From: JAABQG01 sp963726365
GTDB lineage: Bacteria > Pseudomonadota > Gammaproteobacteria > Burkholderiales > Burkholderiaceae_C
Length of the DNA stretch: 64,000 nt
Direction of reading: 5' to 3'
NCBI GenBank assembly: GCA_963726365.1
Contig: CAVSCI010000012.1
Coordinates: forward strand, 90,902-154,901
Below, in pieces: positions 1-9,076 of the stretch (position 1 is the stretch's first letter; each line of letters opens with the position of its first letter). The notes under the pieces were generated by a model. That model searched no databases, was not told the origin of the DNA, and saw nothing but the letters and a program-made list of their open reading frames with translations. The position numbers and the translations under genes were made by a program.

Positions 1-239
1 TCGAGCGCGGCCAGGTCAGCGTCGCCCGCCTGCGCCACGTACAGCGGGTGGATGCCCAGCGCATAGCTGTCGCCGAACTGGTGCGCGAGTGCGCGGACTG
101 TGTCGAAATTCGCCACTTCGACCGCCGGGATCACGCAGTGCCTGACGCTATGGCGAAAGGCGCGCTCCCGGACGGCGCCGATTTCCGCACCAAACTCGGG
201 CGCATCGAGGTGGCAGTGGGTGTCGATCCAGTCGCTCAT
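1..239 (-). CDS. TatD-family metal-dependent hydrolase (5' part only)
   Basis: The reverse strand from the ATG at 237-239 reads MSDWIDTHCHLDAPEFGAE and continues open to the window edge. DTHCHLD is the N-terminal metal-binding motif of TatD-type DNases and amidohydrolases. A second family motif, GIHP, appears about 63 residues in. Only about 79 residues are present; the C-terminal metal ligands lie outside the window. Known family members are cytoplasmic Mg2+/Zn2+-dependent nucleases or hydrolases. It is divergent from the downstream protease gene. The family call is secure from the motifs; the exact substrate cannot be inferred. Confidence 0.82.
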   Translation of the reverse strand, partial: MSDWIDTHCHLDAPEFGAEIGAVRERAFRHSVRHCVIPAVEVANFDTVRALAHQFGDSYALGIHPLYVAQAGDADLAAL

Positions 240-333
240 GGCGCCATCATGCCGCAAGCCCTGCAAGACACGTGCAGGGACAAACGAAGCATGCTAACGT
301 TGTGGCTCCATCGCTCAATCTGCAGGCCAACCG

Positions 334-1281
334 ATGCGAAAGTCCGCCCTCTACAGCCGCTCGGCGCCCCCGCAACCGGTGGCGCCGCCGGTGTCCGCGG
401 CGCAGCGAGGTACTGCGCCAGACGGTGTCGACAGTGCATCATCTCCATCTGTCCCGTCCGGTCCTGTGTCCTGGCGGCTGCGCCTTCAGGGACTTTCCTT
501 CACCGACCCCCGCCTCCTGTGGGCTGCGATTTGCCTGCTGGGCGTCCTGCTGATCGCCACGATCACCTTCGCCCTGCGCCCCGGCGCACGCGCGCTCACG
601 CAGGACGACATCAACGCCGCCGTGCTGCACACGCTGGAAAACACCCCCCTGCCCTCGCCGGCCGCGCGGGCGGCCGGCGTCATCCGTCCTTCGGTCGTGC
701 GCGTGATGGGCTTTCGCAAGGGCAAGAAGGGCGGGGACGATATCGAGCATGGCGTGGGCACCGGCGTGGTGATCGTTGACAAAGGCGTGATCCTGACCAA
801 CCTGCATGTGGTCCAGTCGGCCGACACCATCAAGGTGCTGTTTGCCGACGGGCTGGAAGCCACCGCCTCCATCACCGGCGCGCAGCCGGAGAACGACCTG
901 GCCGTGCTGCAGGCGCACAAGATCCCCGACGACCTGATCCCCGCCACCATGCGCTCCACGCACGACCTGGCCCCCGGCGACCAGGTGGTCGCCGTGGGCT
1001 TTCCCTACGGCATCGGGCCGTCGTATTCCGCCGGCGTGATCTCGGGGCTCAAGCGCGTGTTCCGCTCGCCCGAGGGCAAGCAGCAGCTCAACAACCTGAT
1101 CCAGTTCGACGCCGCCGCCAATCCCGGCAACTCCGGCGGCCCGCTGGTCACCATGGACGGCGAGGTGGTCGGCATCGTCACCGCCATCCTCAACCCCACC
1201 CCCGCGCGCACCTTCATCGGCATCGGCTTTGCCGTGCCGATCGAAAACGCCGCGGCCGCCGTCGGCCTGCACCCATTCTGA
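334..1281 (+). CDS. Membrane-anchored trypsin-like serine protease (HtrA/DegP-like, no PDZ)
   Basis: 315 residues. A Pro/Ser-rich cytoplasmic N-terminus (1-50) precedes one membrane segment (about 61-81), so the protease domain should face the periplasm. The catalytic triad is visible: His158 in TNLHVV, Asp188 in ENDLAVL and Ser267 in GNSGGP. The protein ends about 48 residues after the serine motif, so there is no PDZ domain, unlike DegP or DegS. This suggests an S1C protease without the usual peptide-sensing module. The N-terminal part is low complexity and a later start is possible, but it would have to stay upstream of the membrane segment. Followed by a tandem hairpin repeat. Confidence 0.85.
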   Translation: MRKSALYSRSAPPQPVAPPVSAAQRGTAPDGVDSASSPSVPSGPVSWRLRLQGLSFTDPRLLWAAICLLGVLLIATITFALRPGARALTQDDINAAVLHTLENTPLPSPAARAAGVIRPSVVRVMGFRKGKKGGDDIEHGVGTGVVIVDKGVILTNLHVVQSADTIKVLFADGLEATASITGAQPENDLAVLQAHKIPDDLIPATMRSTHDLAPGDQVVAVGFPYGIGPSYSAGVISGLKRVFRSPEGKQQLNNLIQFDAAANPGNSGGPLVTMDGEVVGIVTAILNPTPARTFIGIGFAVPIENAAAAVGLHPF

Positions 1282-1283
1282 AA

Positions 1284-1401
1284 ACTTGCGGGACAGACCA
1301 AGAGTTACACACCGTGAACTTTGCTCTGTCCTCAACCATTTAATTTGCGGGTCAGACCCAGCGTTACACGCAGTGAACTTTGCTCTGTCCTCAACCCTTT
1401 A
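1284..1401 (+). repeat. Two tandem 59-bp imperfect hairpin repeats
   Basis: Copies at 1284-1342 and 1343-1401 share the order TTGCGGG..CAGACC, GTTACAC, GTGAACTTTGCTCTGTCCTCAACC. Inside each copy GGACAGA (or GGTCAGA) faces TCTGTCC about 28 bases later, so each unit can fold as a stem. The array lies between the protease stop and the moxR ribosome-binding site. It could act as an mRNA-end structure. REP-like origin is an inference; no associated transposase is present in the window. Confidence 0.7.
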
Positions 1402-1410
1402 GGAGCCCTC

Positions 1411-2419
1411 ATGGACATGAATCCCGCAAAAGCCCGCCGACACCGCGCAACTGATGGAACAGATCCTCTACGAGGTCAAGCGCGTCGTGGTCGGGCAGGA
1501 CCGCTTCCTGGAGCGCGTGATGATCGCCATGCTGGCCCAGGGCCATCTGCTGGTCGAGGGCGTTCCCGGGCTGGCCAAGACGCTCACCATCAAGACCCTG
1601 GCCAACACCGTGCGCGGCCAGTTCAAGCGCATCCAGTTCACGCCCGACCTGGTGCCGTCCGACCTGGTCGGCACGCGCATCTACAACCAGAAGACCGGCG
1701 ACTTCAGCACGGCGCTCGGGCCGGTCTTCACCAACCTGCTGTTGGCCGACGAGATCAACCGCGCGCCGGCCAAGGTGCAGAGCGCGCTGCTGGAGGTGAT
1801 GCAGGAGCGCCAGGTGACGATTGCTGGCGAAACACACCGGGTACCCTCGCCCTTCCTGGTCATGGCCACGCAGAACCCGATCGAGACCGAGGGCACCTAC
1901 CCGCTGCCCGAGGCGCAGGTGGACCGCTTCATGATGAAGGTGCTGGTGGACTACCCCACCGATGAAGAAGAGTTCGTGATCGTGCAGCGCGTGACCGGCC
2001 CGGCGGTGGACGTGACGGCGGTGGCCACCACCGAGCAACTCGCCGCGCTGCAGGCCGAATGCCGCCGGGTCTACGTGGACCCGTCGCTGATCCAGTATGC
2101 GGTGAAGCTGGTGGCGGCCACGCGCACACCCGAGAAAGCCGGCCTCAAGGACCTGGCGCGCTTCATCACCTTCGGCGCCAGCCCGCGCGCCACCATCAAC
2201 CTGACCGAGGGCGCGCGCGCGCTGGCCCTGCTGCGCGGGCGCAGCTATGCGCTGCCCGAGGACATGACCGATCTGGTGCCCGACGTGCTGCGCCACCGGC
2301 TGGTGCTGTCTTACGAGGCGCTGTCCGAGGGGCTCTCGGCCGATGCCGTGGTGGAGAAGATCATGGCAAAGATCCCGGTTCCGGCCAAGCCGCTGGAACA
2401 CGAAAAACTCGCGGCCTGA
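1411..2419 (+). CDS. MoxR-family AAA+ ATPase
   Basis: Probable chaperone-like ATPase of the MoxR/RavA class. The uninterrupted frame from the ATG at 1454 gives 321 residues with Walker A GVPGLAKT (36-43) and Walker B LLLADEIN (95-102), followed by the family's TQNPIE sensor region. The ATG at 1411 has a good AGGAG ribosome site five bases upstream, but it is in another frame. Removing one C near 1424 joins it to the ATPase and gives an N-terminus typical of the family, so I take 1411 as the true start and the extra base as a probable error. It is the first gene of a MoxR / DUF58 / VWA operon, a widespread arrangement in which the ATPase is thought to help mature VWA-linked complexes. Confidence 0.88.
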
Positions 2420-2420
2420 C

Positions 2421-3470
2421 ATGGTCTTCAGGAACCCGTTTCGCCGCAAGGGCGCCGTCGAACAGGCGCAACCGGACCCCGCTGCGGTCGCGCCCGCGGC
2501 GGACGAGACCGGCGGCGCCGAACGGGTGCTGCGCCGGCTCGAATGGTCGGTCATCCGCCGGCTCGACGGCCTGCTGCAGGGCGACTACCGCACGCTGATG
2601 CGCGGCGCCGGCCTGGACCTGGCGGACCTGCGCGAATACCAGCACCACGACGACGTGCGCCACATCGACTGGAACGTCACGGCCCGGCTGCAGGTGCCGC
2701 ACGTGCGCGTGTTCACCGAAGACCGCGAGATGGCCGCCTGGTTCCTGCTCGACCTGAGCCCGTCGATGGATTTCGGCTCCCACACCCAGCGCAAACAGGG
2801 GGTGGCGGCCGAATTCGTGGCCGTGCTGGCGCGCCTGCTCACGCGCCACGGCAACCGCGTGGGCGCGCTGGTCTATGGCACCGGGGTCGACACCGTCATT
2901 CCCGCGCGCGGCGGGCGCCGCCACGTGCTGCAGATGCTGCACACGCTGCAGCACCGCCCCGAGACCAAGGACAGCACCGGCACGCGGCTGCACGAGTTGC
3001 TGACGGCGGCCGGCAACGTGGTGCGCCGGCGCTCCACGGTCTTCGTGGTGTCGGACTTCATCAGCGAGCCAGGCTGGGAAAAGCCGTTGGCGCAGCTCGC
3101 CCTGCGCCACGAGGTGGTGGCCGTGCGCCTGCACGACCCGCTGGAGCTCGCCCTGCCCGACCTGGGCCTGATCCCGGTGCGCGACGCCGAGACCGGCGAG
3201 CAACTGATGGTGGACACCAGCGACAAAGGCTTCCGCCAGCGATTCGCGCGCATTGCCGCGCAGCGCGAGGCCGACCTGCGGGCCGCGCTGGCGCACGCCG
3301 GCGTGGACACGCTGGAGCTGTCCACCGGCGGCGACCTGGTGGACGCAGTGGTGCGCTTCGCCGACCTGCGCCGCCAGCGCACCCGGCGCAACACCGGCGG
3401 CGCCTGCCGCGCCACCTGCACCAGGCCGCCTGAGCCGGCGCATTCAAGGACCCCAAGGACGCGACCATGA
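2421..3470 (+). CDS. DUF58 domain protein of the MoxR operon
   Basis: The ATG at 2421 lies two bases after the moxR stop and opens a protein of about 349 residues. The conserved DUF58 core is present: a basic DLREYQHHDDVRHIDWNVTA segment (about 66-85), then a VWA-like fold with DLSPSMDF. No membrane segment is evident at the N-terminus. The last residues look foreign in composition; a one-base deletion near 3405 would instead give an end in RRLPRHLHQAA with a stop at 3431-3433, closer to what I expect of homologues. Either end leaves a very short or overlapping junction with the next gene. Role: partner of MoxR ATPase and the VWA protein; exact function unknown. Confidence 0.85.
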   Translation: MVFRNPFRRKGAVEQAQPDPAAVAPAADETGGAERVLRRLEWSVIRRLDGLLQGDYRTLMRGAGLDLADLREYQHHDDVRHIDWNVTARLQVPHVRVFTEDREMAAWFLLDLSPSMDFGSHTQRKQGVAAEFVAVLARLLTRHGNRVGALVYGTGVDTVIPARGGRRHVLQMLHTLQHRPETKDSTGTRLHELLTAAGNVVRRRSTVFVVSDFISEPGWEKPLAQLALRHEVVAVRLHDPLELALPDLGLIPVRDAETGEQLMVDTSDKGFRQRFARIAAQREADLRAALAHAGVDTLELSTGGDLVDAVVRFADLRRQRTRRNTGGACRATCTRPPEPAHSRTPRTRP

Positions 3471-4510
3471 CCTTCCTCTGGCCCCAATTCCTCTGGCTGC
3501 TGCTGGCGCTGCCCCTGCTGGTGCTGCTCTACCTGTGGCTGCTGCGCCGGCGCCGTGCGCTGGCGCTGCGCTACGCCAGCCTGTCCATCGTCAAGGAGGC
3601 CCTGGGCAAGGGCCCCGGCCTGCGCCGGCACATTCCACCGGCGCTGTTTCTGCTGGCGCTGGCCGCGATGCTGCTGGCCGCGGCGCGGCCGTTCGCGGTG
3701 GTGACGCTGCCGTCGGACCAGGAGACCATCATCCTGGCGATGGACGTCTCGGGCAGCATGCGCGCCACCGACGTCAAGCCGAACCGGCTGGTCGCCTCGC
3801 AGGTCGCGGCCAAGGCCTTCCTGGAGGAACTGCCGCGCAAGGTGCGCGTGGGCATCGTCGCCTTCGCCGGCACCGCCCAGGTGGTGCAGCCGCCCACGCT
3901 CAGCCGCGAAGACCTGGTGGCGGCCATCGACAAGTTCCAGATGCAGCGCGCCACCGCCATCGGCAGCGCCATCGTGATCGCGCTGGCCGAGCTGTTCCCC
4001 GACCAGGGCATCGACCTGGACACCGTGGCGCGCGCCAGCGGTCGGCCACGCCCCATGGCCATCGACGCGGCGCCGAAGAAGCCGCAGAAGGAGTTCACAC
4101 CAGTGGCGCCCGGCTCCTACAACTCGGCCGCCATCATCCTGCTGACCGACGGCCAGCGCACCACCGGCGTGGACACGCTGGAGGCCGCCAAGATGGCCGC
4201 CGACCGCGGCGTGCGCATCTACACCGTGGGCATCGGCACGGTGGACGGCGAAACCATCGGCTTCGAGGGCTGGTCGATGCGCGTGCGCCTGGACGAGGAG
4301 ACGCTGAAGAAGATCGCGCTGCAGACCCAGGGCGAATACTTCTACGCCGGCACCGCGGAGAACCTGAAGGCCGTCTACGAAAAGCTGGGCTCGCGCCTGA
4401 CGGTGGAGAAGAAAGAGACCGAGATCTCCGGCCTGCTGGCCCTGGCGGCCGCCGTGCTGGCGCTGCTGTCGGGCGGCTTGTCGCTGCTGTGGTTCAACCG
4501 GGTGCTGTGA
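3467..4510 (+). CDS. VWA domain membrane protein (BatA-like)
   Basis: 347 residues, overlapping the preceding frame by four bases (ATGA). Two N-terminal membrane segments (about 5-26 and 57-76) and one at the C-terminus (about 322-343) flank a von Willebrand A domain with the metal-ion-dependent adhesion motif DVSGSM (93-98). The second MIDAS elements (T in the loop and LLTDG) are also present. The topology places the VWA domain between the membrane anchors. BatA-type proteins form part of MoxR-linked envelope complexes; here the TPR-containing BatB/BatC partners are absent. Confidence 0.87.
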   Translation: MTFLWPQFLWLLLALPLLVLLYLWLLRRRRALALRYASLSIVKEALGKGPGLRRHIPPALFLLALAAMLLAAARPFAVVTLPSDQETIILAMDVSGSMRATDVKPNRLVASQVAAKAFLEELPRKVRVGIVAFAGTAQVVQPPTLSREDLVAAIDKFQMQRATAIGSAIVIALAELFPDQGIDLDTVARASGRPRPMAIDAAPKKPQKEFTPVAPGSYNSAAIILLTDGQRTTGVDTLEAAKMAADRGVRIYTVGIGTVDGETIGFEGWSMRVRLDEETLKKIALQTQGEYFYAGTAENLKAVYEKLGSRLTVEKKETEISGLLALAAAVLALLSGGLSLLWFNRVL

Positions 4511-4540
4511 GGCGGCTTCAGCGCCATTCATGAACAAGAT

Positions 4541-4612
4541 GTGCCCGTTCCCAGCGCCGACATTTCGCAATCGGCTATTGATTCAATAGTGAACCGGTCC
4601 TGACTCCCGGGC
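4541..4612 (+). repeat. ATAGC-centred palindromic repeat, copy 1
   Basis: Left arm TTCCCAGCG (from 4548), then the perfect 15-base palindrome CTATTGATTCAATAG (4575-4589), then a right arm with CCGGTCCTGAC. It is the best full-length copy of the family. It lies in the 282-base gap between the VWA gene and the next membrane protein, which otherwise shows nothing recognisable. Confidence 0.7.
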
Positions 4613-4792
4613 CGGTTCAGGCACAAGCCTGGAGCCTCGGCGTCCGGAGAAATGACGGTTTCGACGGTTCCCACCATAATCCGGTGGCACCCATGAAGAC
4701 AGTACCCTCCACCGCGCACAAGGCAGCCCACGAAACCCGGCAAAGACAGCGATGAGCAAAAACCAAGCCGCAATCAAATCCTGCTGGCCCAG

Positions 4793-5257
4793 GTGGTCTG
4801 GGCATTGATGATCGTTTTTTTACTGGCAGGCGTGGCGTGGTACGGCCTTTCGGGGGAGGTCCTCATGCGGATCTGGCAGAACCTGGTCGAGCGCCCGGGC
4901 GGGCCGATGACGTTTCGCGTCATCCTGCAGCCGATCATGGCGACGGTCGCCGCCGCGCTGGCCGGGGTGCGGGATGCGCGGGCCGGTCGCAGCCCCTATT
5001 TCTGGTCGATTCTGCGCAACCCGGAGCAGCGCGGTCCCCGCCTGCAGGAGGGCATGGTGGCCACGGCGCGGATCATTCTCCTGGGGCTGGTGATGGACGT
5101 CATCTACCAGATCGTGGTGTTCGACACCTTTCATCCGGCCGAGGCGGCGATCGTCGCGCTGCTGCTGGCCTTTGTCCCGTACCTGCTGCTGCGCGGCCCG
5201 GTCGCGCGCATCGCGCGCTGGTGGCTCGGCCGTGGTTCCGCAGGCGACATCCGCTGA
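4793..5257 (+). CDS. Conserved hypothetical integral membrane protein
   Basis: The open frame starts with GTG at 4793; an in-frame ATG follows at 4808. The product is about 150 residues with hydrophobic stretches near 3-18, 42-56, 91-108 and 115-133, so probably three or four membrane segments. A short polar, basic segment (RDARAGRSPYFWSILRNP) separates the first and second halves. An ATG at 4752 is out of frame by two. I recognise the type as a small conserved proteobacterial membrane protein without assigned function. It precedes the SulP transporter by 28 bases and may be co-transcribed with it. Confidence 0.7.
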   Translation: MVWALMIVFLLAGVAWYGLSGEVLMRIWQNLVERPGGPMTFRVILQPIMATVAAALAGVRDARAGRSPYFWSILRNPEQRGPRLQEGMVATARIILLGLVMDVIYQIVVFDTFHPAEAAIVALLLAFVPYLLLRGPVARIARWWLGRGSAGDIR

Positions 5258-5285
5258 CCGGCCGCAGACTCAACGATCAATCGCC

Positions 5286-7025
5286 ATGAAGACACAAATC
5301 GAACAGCTGCGCAGGGCGACGCGGGGCATGAGGCCCAAGCGCAACCATCTCGCGGCCGACCTGATCGCCGCGCTGACCTTTGCCGTGGTCAACGTGCCGC
5401 AGGCCATGGGCCACGCGCTGCTGGCCGCGGTGAACCCCTTGCTCGGCATCTACACCCTGATGGTGTCGGTGCCGGTCGGCGCCATTTTCTCCAGCTCGGT
5501 CTTCATGAACGTGTCGACCACCGGGGCGCTGTCGGTGGCGGCTGGCGCGGTGCTGATCGACTTCCCGCCAGGCCAGCGGGCGGAGGGGCTGGTGGTGCTG
5601 GTGCTGATGGTGGGGGTGTTCCAGCTGCTGGCCGGCCTGTTCCGGCTGGGCTTCGTGATCCGCTTCGTCTCGAACGCGGTGATGACCGGCTTCCTCAACG
5701 GTGTGGCCGTGCTGATCATCCTGGGCCAGCTGAGCGACCTCACCGGCTACCAGAGCAGCTTCTCGAACCGCGTGGCCCAGTCGCTGGACCTGCTGCTGCA
5801 CCTGGGCCAGATCAACCCGCAGGCCTCCGCCATCGGCCTGCTGACGCTGGGGCTGATCGCGCTCTTGCTGTGGCTGAAGGCCACGCGGCGCTTTGCCTTC
5901 ATCATCGCCATCGCGGTGGCGACCATCACCCTGGTCTTGCTGAACCTGCCGGCCCTGTCAACGTCCGCCAGTTTCGCCATCGTGCCCACCGTGGGCACCC
6001 TGTCGGCCATCCCGCGCGAGCTGCCGCAGCTGGCGCTGCCCCAGCTGTCGCTGGTCCTGTCGCTGTGGCTGCCGGCCTTGTCGATCGCCATCATCGGCCT
6101 GGTGCAGGGCGCAGGCGTCAGCCAGGGCACGCCCAACCCCGACGGCCGCTACCCCGACGTCTCGCGCGACTTCCTCGGCCAGGGCGCGGCCAACATGGCC
6201 ACCAGCCTGGTCGGTGGCCTGCCTGCGGGCGGCTCGGTCTCCGGCACGGTGCTGGTCATGGGTGCGGGCGCCCGGTCGCGCTGGGCCAACATCTTCGTCG
6301 GCCTGTTCGTGGCGCTCATCGTGCTGCTGGCCGGACCGCTGGTGGAGCGGGTGCCCATGCCCGCGCTGGCCGCGCTGCTGATCGTCGCCGGGATTCAGGG
6401 GTTTCGAATGGAGCAGGCGGTGATGGTCTGGCAGGCAGGCCGGATCTCGAAGGTCAGCATGGTCGTCACCTTCGTCGCGATCCTGGTGGTGCCGCTGCAG
6501 TTCGCGGTGTTGTTCGGCGTGGCCCTGAGCATCCTGCTCAACACCGTTCGCCAGTCGAACAAGGTCATCGTCAAGCAGTGGCTGCTGCAGCCGCAGGGCT
6601 TTCCGCTGGAGCAGTCGCCACCCCGGCACCTGCCCAGCCATCAGCTGACGCTGCTGCACGTCTATGGCAGCCTGGCCTTCGCCGCGGCCCGCAACCTGGA
6701 AGAGATGCTGCCGGCGGTCGGCGATGCCACCCACGCCGTGGTGGCGATCAACCTGCGCGGCAAGAGCGACATCGGCAGCACCTTCGTGACCGTGCTGCAG
6801 CGCTATGCGCAGACGCTGAACCAGCGCAACAGCAAGCTGATGCTGGTGGGCCTGGATCCGGCCGTTCGCGCCCAGCTGGCCAAGACGGGCGTGCTGAAGG
6901 TGATCGGTGAAGAGAACGTCTTCCTCGCGACGCCCCAGATCGGCGAGGCGCTGAACCAGGCGGTGGCGGCGGCGAACGCCTGGCTGGGTCAGTCCCCGCA
7001 GGAATCCCCTGAGAGGCCAACCTAG
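5286..7025 (+). CDS. SulP/SLC26-family anion transporter with STAS domain
   Basis: 579 residues from the ATG at 5286. The N-terminal half has the SulP signature region (about 23-62: DLIAALTFAVVNVPQAMGHA) and about 10-12 hydrophobic segments. The C-terminal 120 residues (from about 455) form a cytoplasmic STAS domain. Family members import or exchange sulfate, bicarbonate or other anions at the inner membrane. The substrate is not fixed by sequence. Sulfate is attractive because the sulfatase and its maturase follow 600 bases downstream, but that is context only. The frame is open further upstream (to 5172); I chose 5286 because it avoids the overlap with the preceding gene and starts at a typical amphipathic N-terminus. 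Confidence 0.88.
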   Translation: MKTQIEQLRRATRGMRPKRNHLAADLIAALTFAVVNVPQAMGHALLAAVNPLLGIYTLMVSVPVGAIFSSSVFMNVSTTGALSVAAGAVLIDFPPGQRAEGLVVLVLMVGVFQLLAGLFRLGFVIRFVSNAVMTGFLNGVAVLIILGQLSDLTGYQSSFSNRVAQSLDLLLHLGQINPQASAIGLLTLGLIALLLWLKATRRFAFIIAIAVATITLVLLNLPALSTSASFAIVPTVGTLSAIPRELPQLALPQLSLVLSLWLPALSIAIIGLVQGAGVSQGTPNPDGRYPDVSRDFLGQGAANMATSLVGGLPAGGSVSGTVLVMGAGARSRWANIFVGLFVALIVLLAGPLVERVPMPALAALLIVAGIQGFRMEQAVMVWQAGRISKVSMVVTFVAILVVPLQFAVLFGVALSILLNTVRQSNKVIVKQWLLQPQGFPLEQSPPRHLPSHQLTLLHVYGSLAFAAARNLEEMLPAVGDATHAVVAINLRGKSDIGSTFVTVLQRYAQTLNQRNSKLMLVGLDPAVRAQLAKTGVLKVIGEENVFLATPQIGEALNQAVAAANAWLGQSPQESPERPT

Positions 7026-7112
7026 AATGCCGATTGGTCGCCTGATTTCCACGCATGCCGCGCTTGCGGCGCGCAAGGGGCTGGTGATTGTTTCTGACAA
7101 GGAAGCGGTGCA

Positions 7113-7556
7113 ATGAGCGATCCCCAAAGCAGTGAAGCGTCCGGCCGGTTTGAAGTCCGCGTGTCGGCGGACAGCCACTTTGCCTGGATTCGCACCCGTT
7201 TGGCTGTCGAGAACACGATGCTGGCCTACCTTCGAACGTCGGTCTCGCTGATCGGCTTCGGTTTTGCCATCGTCCAGTTCCTGCACAACGCCCAGGCGAT
7301 TCCCGGCGCAGGCGCCCCCCGCTTTCCGGAAGCCCCCTTGTACCTGGGGCTGGCGCTGATCTTCTGCGGCATCGTGGTCGCGATCATCGCGTTGGTCGAT
7401 TTCCGCCGGACGTTGCAATACCTGTGGAGCGGCGGCTACGCGGCGATCGCGGGAATGACCGCCGAAGGCCACAAGACACCGCTCTACGCCGTCGGCGCCA
7501 TTCTGATCCTCATCGGACTGTTCGCCTTCTTTGCCGTGCTGCTGCGCTTTCTCTAG
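7113..7556 (+). CDS. DUF202 (YidH-like) small membrane protein
   Basis: 147 residues. The motif FAWIRTRLAVENTMLAYLRT (about 24-43) is the DUF202 hallmark, followed by three membrane segments (about 44-62, 78-97, 124-146). Function is unknown across the family. It sits between the SulP transporter and the sulfatase maturase in the same direction, with 28 bases to the maturase start, so operon membership with the sulfur genes is plausible. Confidence 0.85.
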   Translation: MSDPQSSEASGRFEVRVSADSHFAWIRTRLAVENTMLAYLRTSVSLIGFGFAIVQFLHNAQAIPGAGAPRFPEAPLYLGLALIFCGIVVAIIALVDFRRTLQYLWSGGYAAIAGMTAEGHKTPLYAVGAILILIGLFAFFAVLLRFL

Positions 7557-7584
7557 GGACCGTACCTTGGTTACGAATACCTCC

Positions 7585-8994
7585 ATGCCTGAAGTTGTCA
7601 ACACCGAGCCGACCTGCCCGCCGCCGAGCGCGCAAACGCCCCCGGGCTTCCATCTGCTGGCCAAGCCCAGCGGCTCGACCTGCAACATCGATTGCACCTA
7701 CTGCTTCTTCCTGTCCAAGGAAGCGCTGTACCCGAACGACAAACACCGCATGTCCGCGGCCACGCTGGAGGCCTACATCCGGCAACTGCTGGAGTCGCAC
7801 CGCGTGCCGCAGGTCACGGTGGCCTGGCAGGGTGGCGAGCCCACGCTGATGAAGCTGGAGTTCTTCCGCCACGCCGTCGAGCTGGTCGAGAAGCACCGGC
7901 TGCCCAGCCAGAGCGTGCAGCACACGTTCCAGACCAACGGCCTGCTGATCGACGACGAGTGGTGCGCTGTTCTTCAAGCAGCACAACTTCCTCGTGGGCT
8001 TGAGCGTGGATGGCCCGCGCGAGCTGCACGACACCTACCGCGTCGACCGCCGCGGCCAGGGCACCTTCGACCTGGTGATGCGCGGCTGGCGCTACCTGCG
8101 CAAGCACGAGGTCGACTTCAACATCCTGTGCACCGTCAACGCCGCCAACCAGCAGCACGGCCGCGCCGTCTACCGCTTCTTCCGCGACGAGTTGAAGGCG
8201 AAGTGGGTGCAGTTCATCCCGATCATCGAGCGCGCCACCGAGCAGACGATCCAGATCGCCAACAAGGGCTGGAGCGAGCAGCCCGGCAAGCAGCGCCTGC
8301 TCTACACGCAGACCGGCAATCGGGTGACCGAGCGCACGGTGGGCGCCGAACAATACGGCCGATTCCTCATCGACATCTTCGAGGAGTGGGTGCGCCACGA
8401 TGTGGGCCAGGTCTACGTGCAGCTCTTCGACGTCACGCTGGAGGCCTTCTTCGGCCGCCACCTGCTGTGCATCCACGCGCCCACCTGCGGCTACGGCCCG
8501 GCGCTGGAGCACAACGGCGATCTGTACTCCTGTGATCACTTCGTCGAGCCCAAATACAAGTTGGGCAACATCCACCAGACGCACATGCTGGAGCTGGTGG
8601 CGTCGGACGCGCAGCGCAAGTTCGGCCAGGACAAGCGCGACACGCTGACGCCAACAGTGCCGCAACTGCAAGGTGCTCAACTGGTGCAACGGCGGCTGCC
8701 CCAAGGACCGCTTCGCGCTGTCGCGCGACGGCGAACCGGGCCAGAACTACCTGTGCCCGGGCCTGGAGCTGTTCTTCACCCACACCGGTCCGACCTTCAA
8801 CCTCATGGTGCAACTGCTGCGGCAGAACCGCATGCCCGCCGACGTGATGGCGTGGGTCGCCGGGCAGGACGCAGAAGCGGGGCGCCTATCAGCCCTGCCC
8901 CTGTGGCAGCGGAAAGAAGTTCCGCTTCTGTCATGGCGACAAGGCGCCGAAGTCGCTCTTCAGCAGCGTCGACCGCGAGACGGCGGGGCCATGA
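7585..8994 (+). CDS. Anaerobic-type sulfatase maturase (radical SAM) with SEC-C tail; three +1 frame breaks
   Basis: Radical SAM enzyme that converts the active-site Cys or Ser of sulfatases to formylglycine. The SAM cluster motif CNIDCTYC has cysteines at 33, 37 and 40. The downstream Cys-rich SPASM-like region reads CRNCKVLNWCNGGCPKDRF. The C-terminus carries a SEC-C zinc motif, PCPCGSGKKFRFCHG. The reading frame is interrupted by single extra bases near 7968, 8651 and 8873; removing each restores the expected sequence, so I treat this as one gene of about 468 residues. It directly precedes the arylsulfatase, its probable substrate. If the breaks are real, the maturase would be inactive. 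Confidence 0.85.
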
Positions 8995-9076
8995 AGGTCA
9001 GGAATGTTTTTTGGAGCCGGACGGCCAGTCGGTGGTCCGGAATTTGTGTCAGTAGCGTGAAAAAGGAGAAACGAAG

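Noticed and set aside
2873..4570. Long minus-strand open frame (565 codons) opposite the VWA/DUF58 genes
   Set aside because: Antisense shadow of recognisable genes; His/Gln/Arg-rich with no motif.
4752..5257. Start of the hypothetical membrane protein at the ATG at 4752
   Set aside because: Out of frame by two bases with the coding region; using it would require an unseen deletion, so the GTG/ATG at 4793/4808 was preferred.
5958..7697. Long minus-strand open frame (579 codons) opposite the SulP transporter
   Set aside because: High-GC antisense shadow: composition is His/Gln/Arg-rich, no domain, and the opposite strand has a clear transporter.
7585..8994. Three true programmed frameshifts in the sulfatase maturase
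   Set aside because: No slippery heptamers or stimulatory structure seen, and the same type of +1 change occurs in about a dozen unrelated genes.
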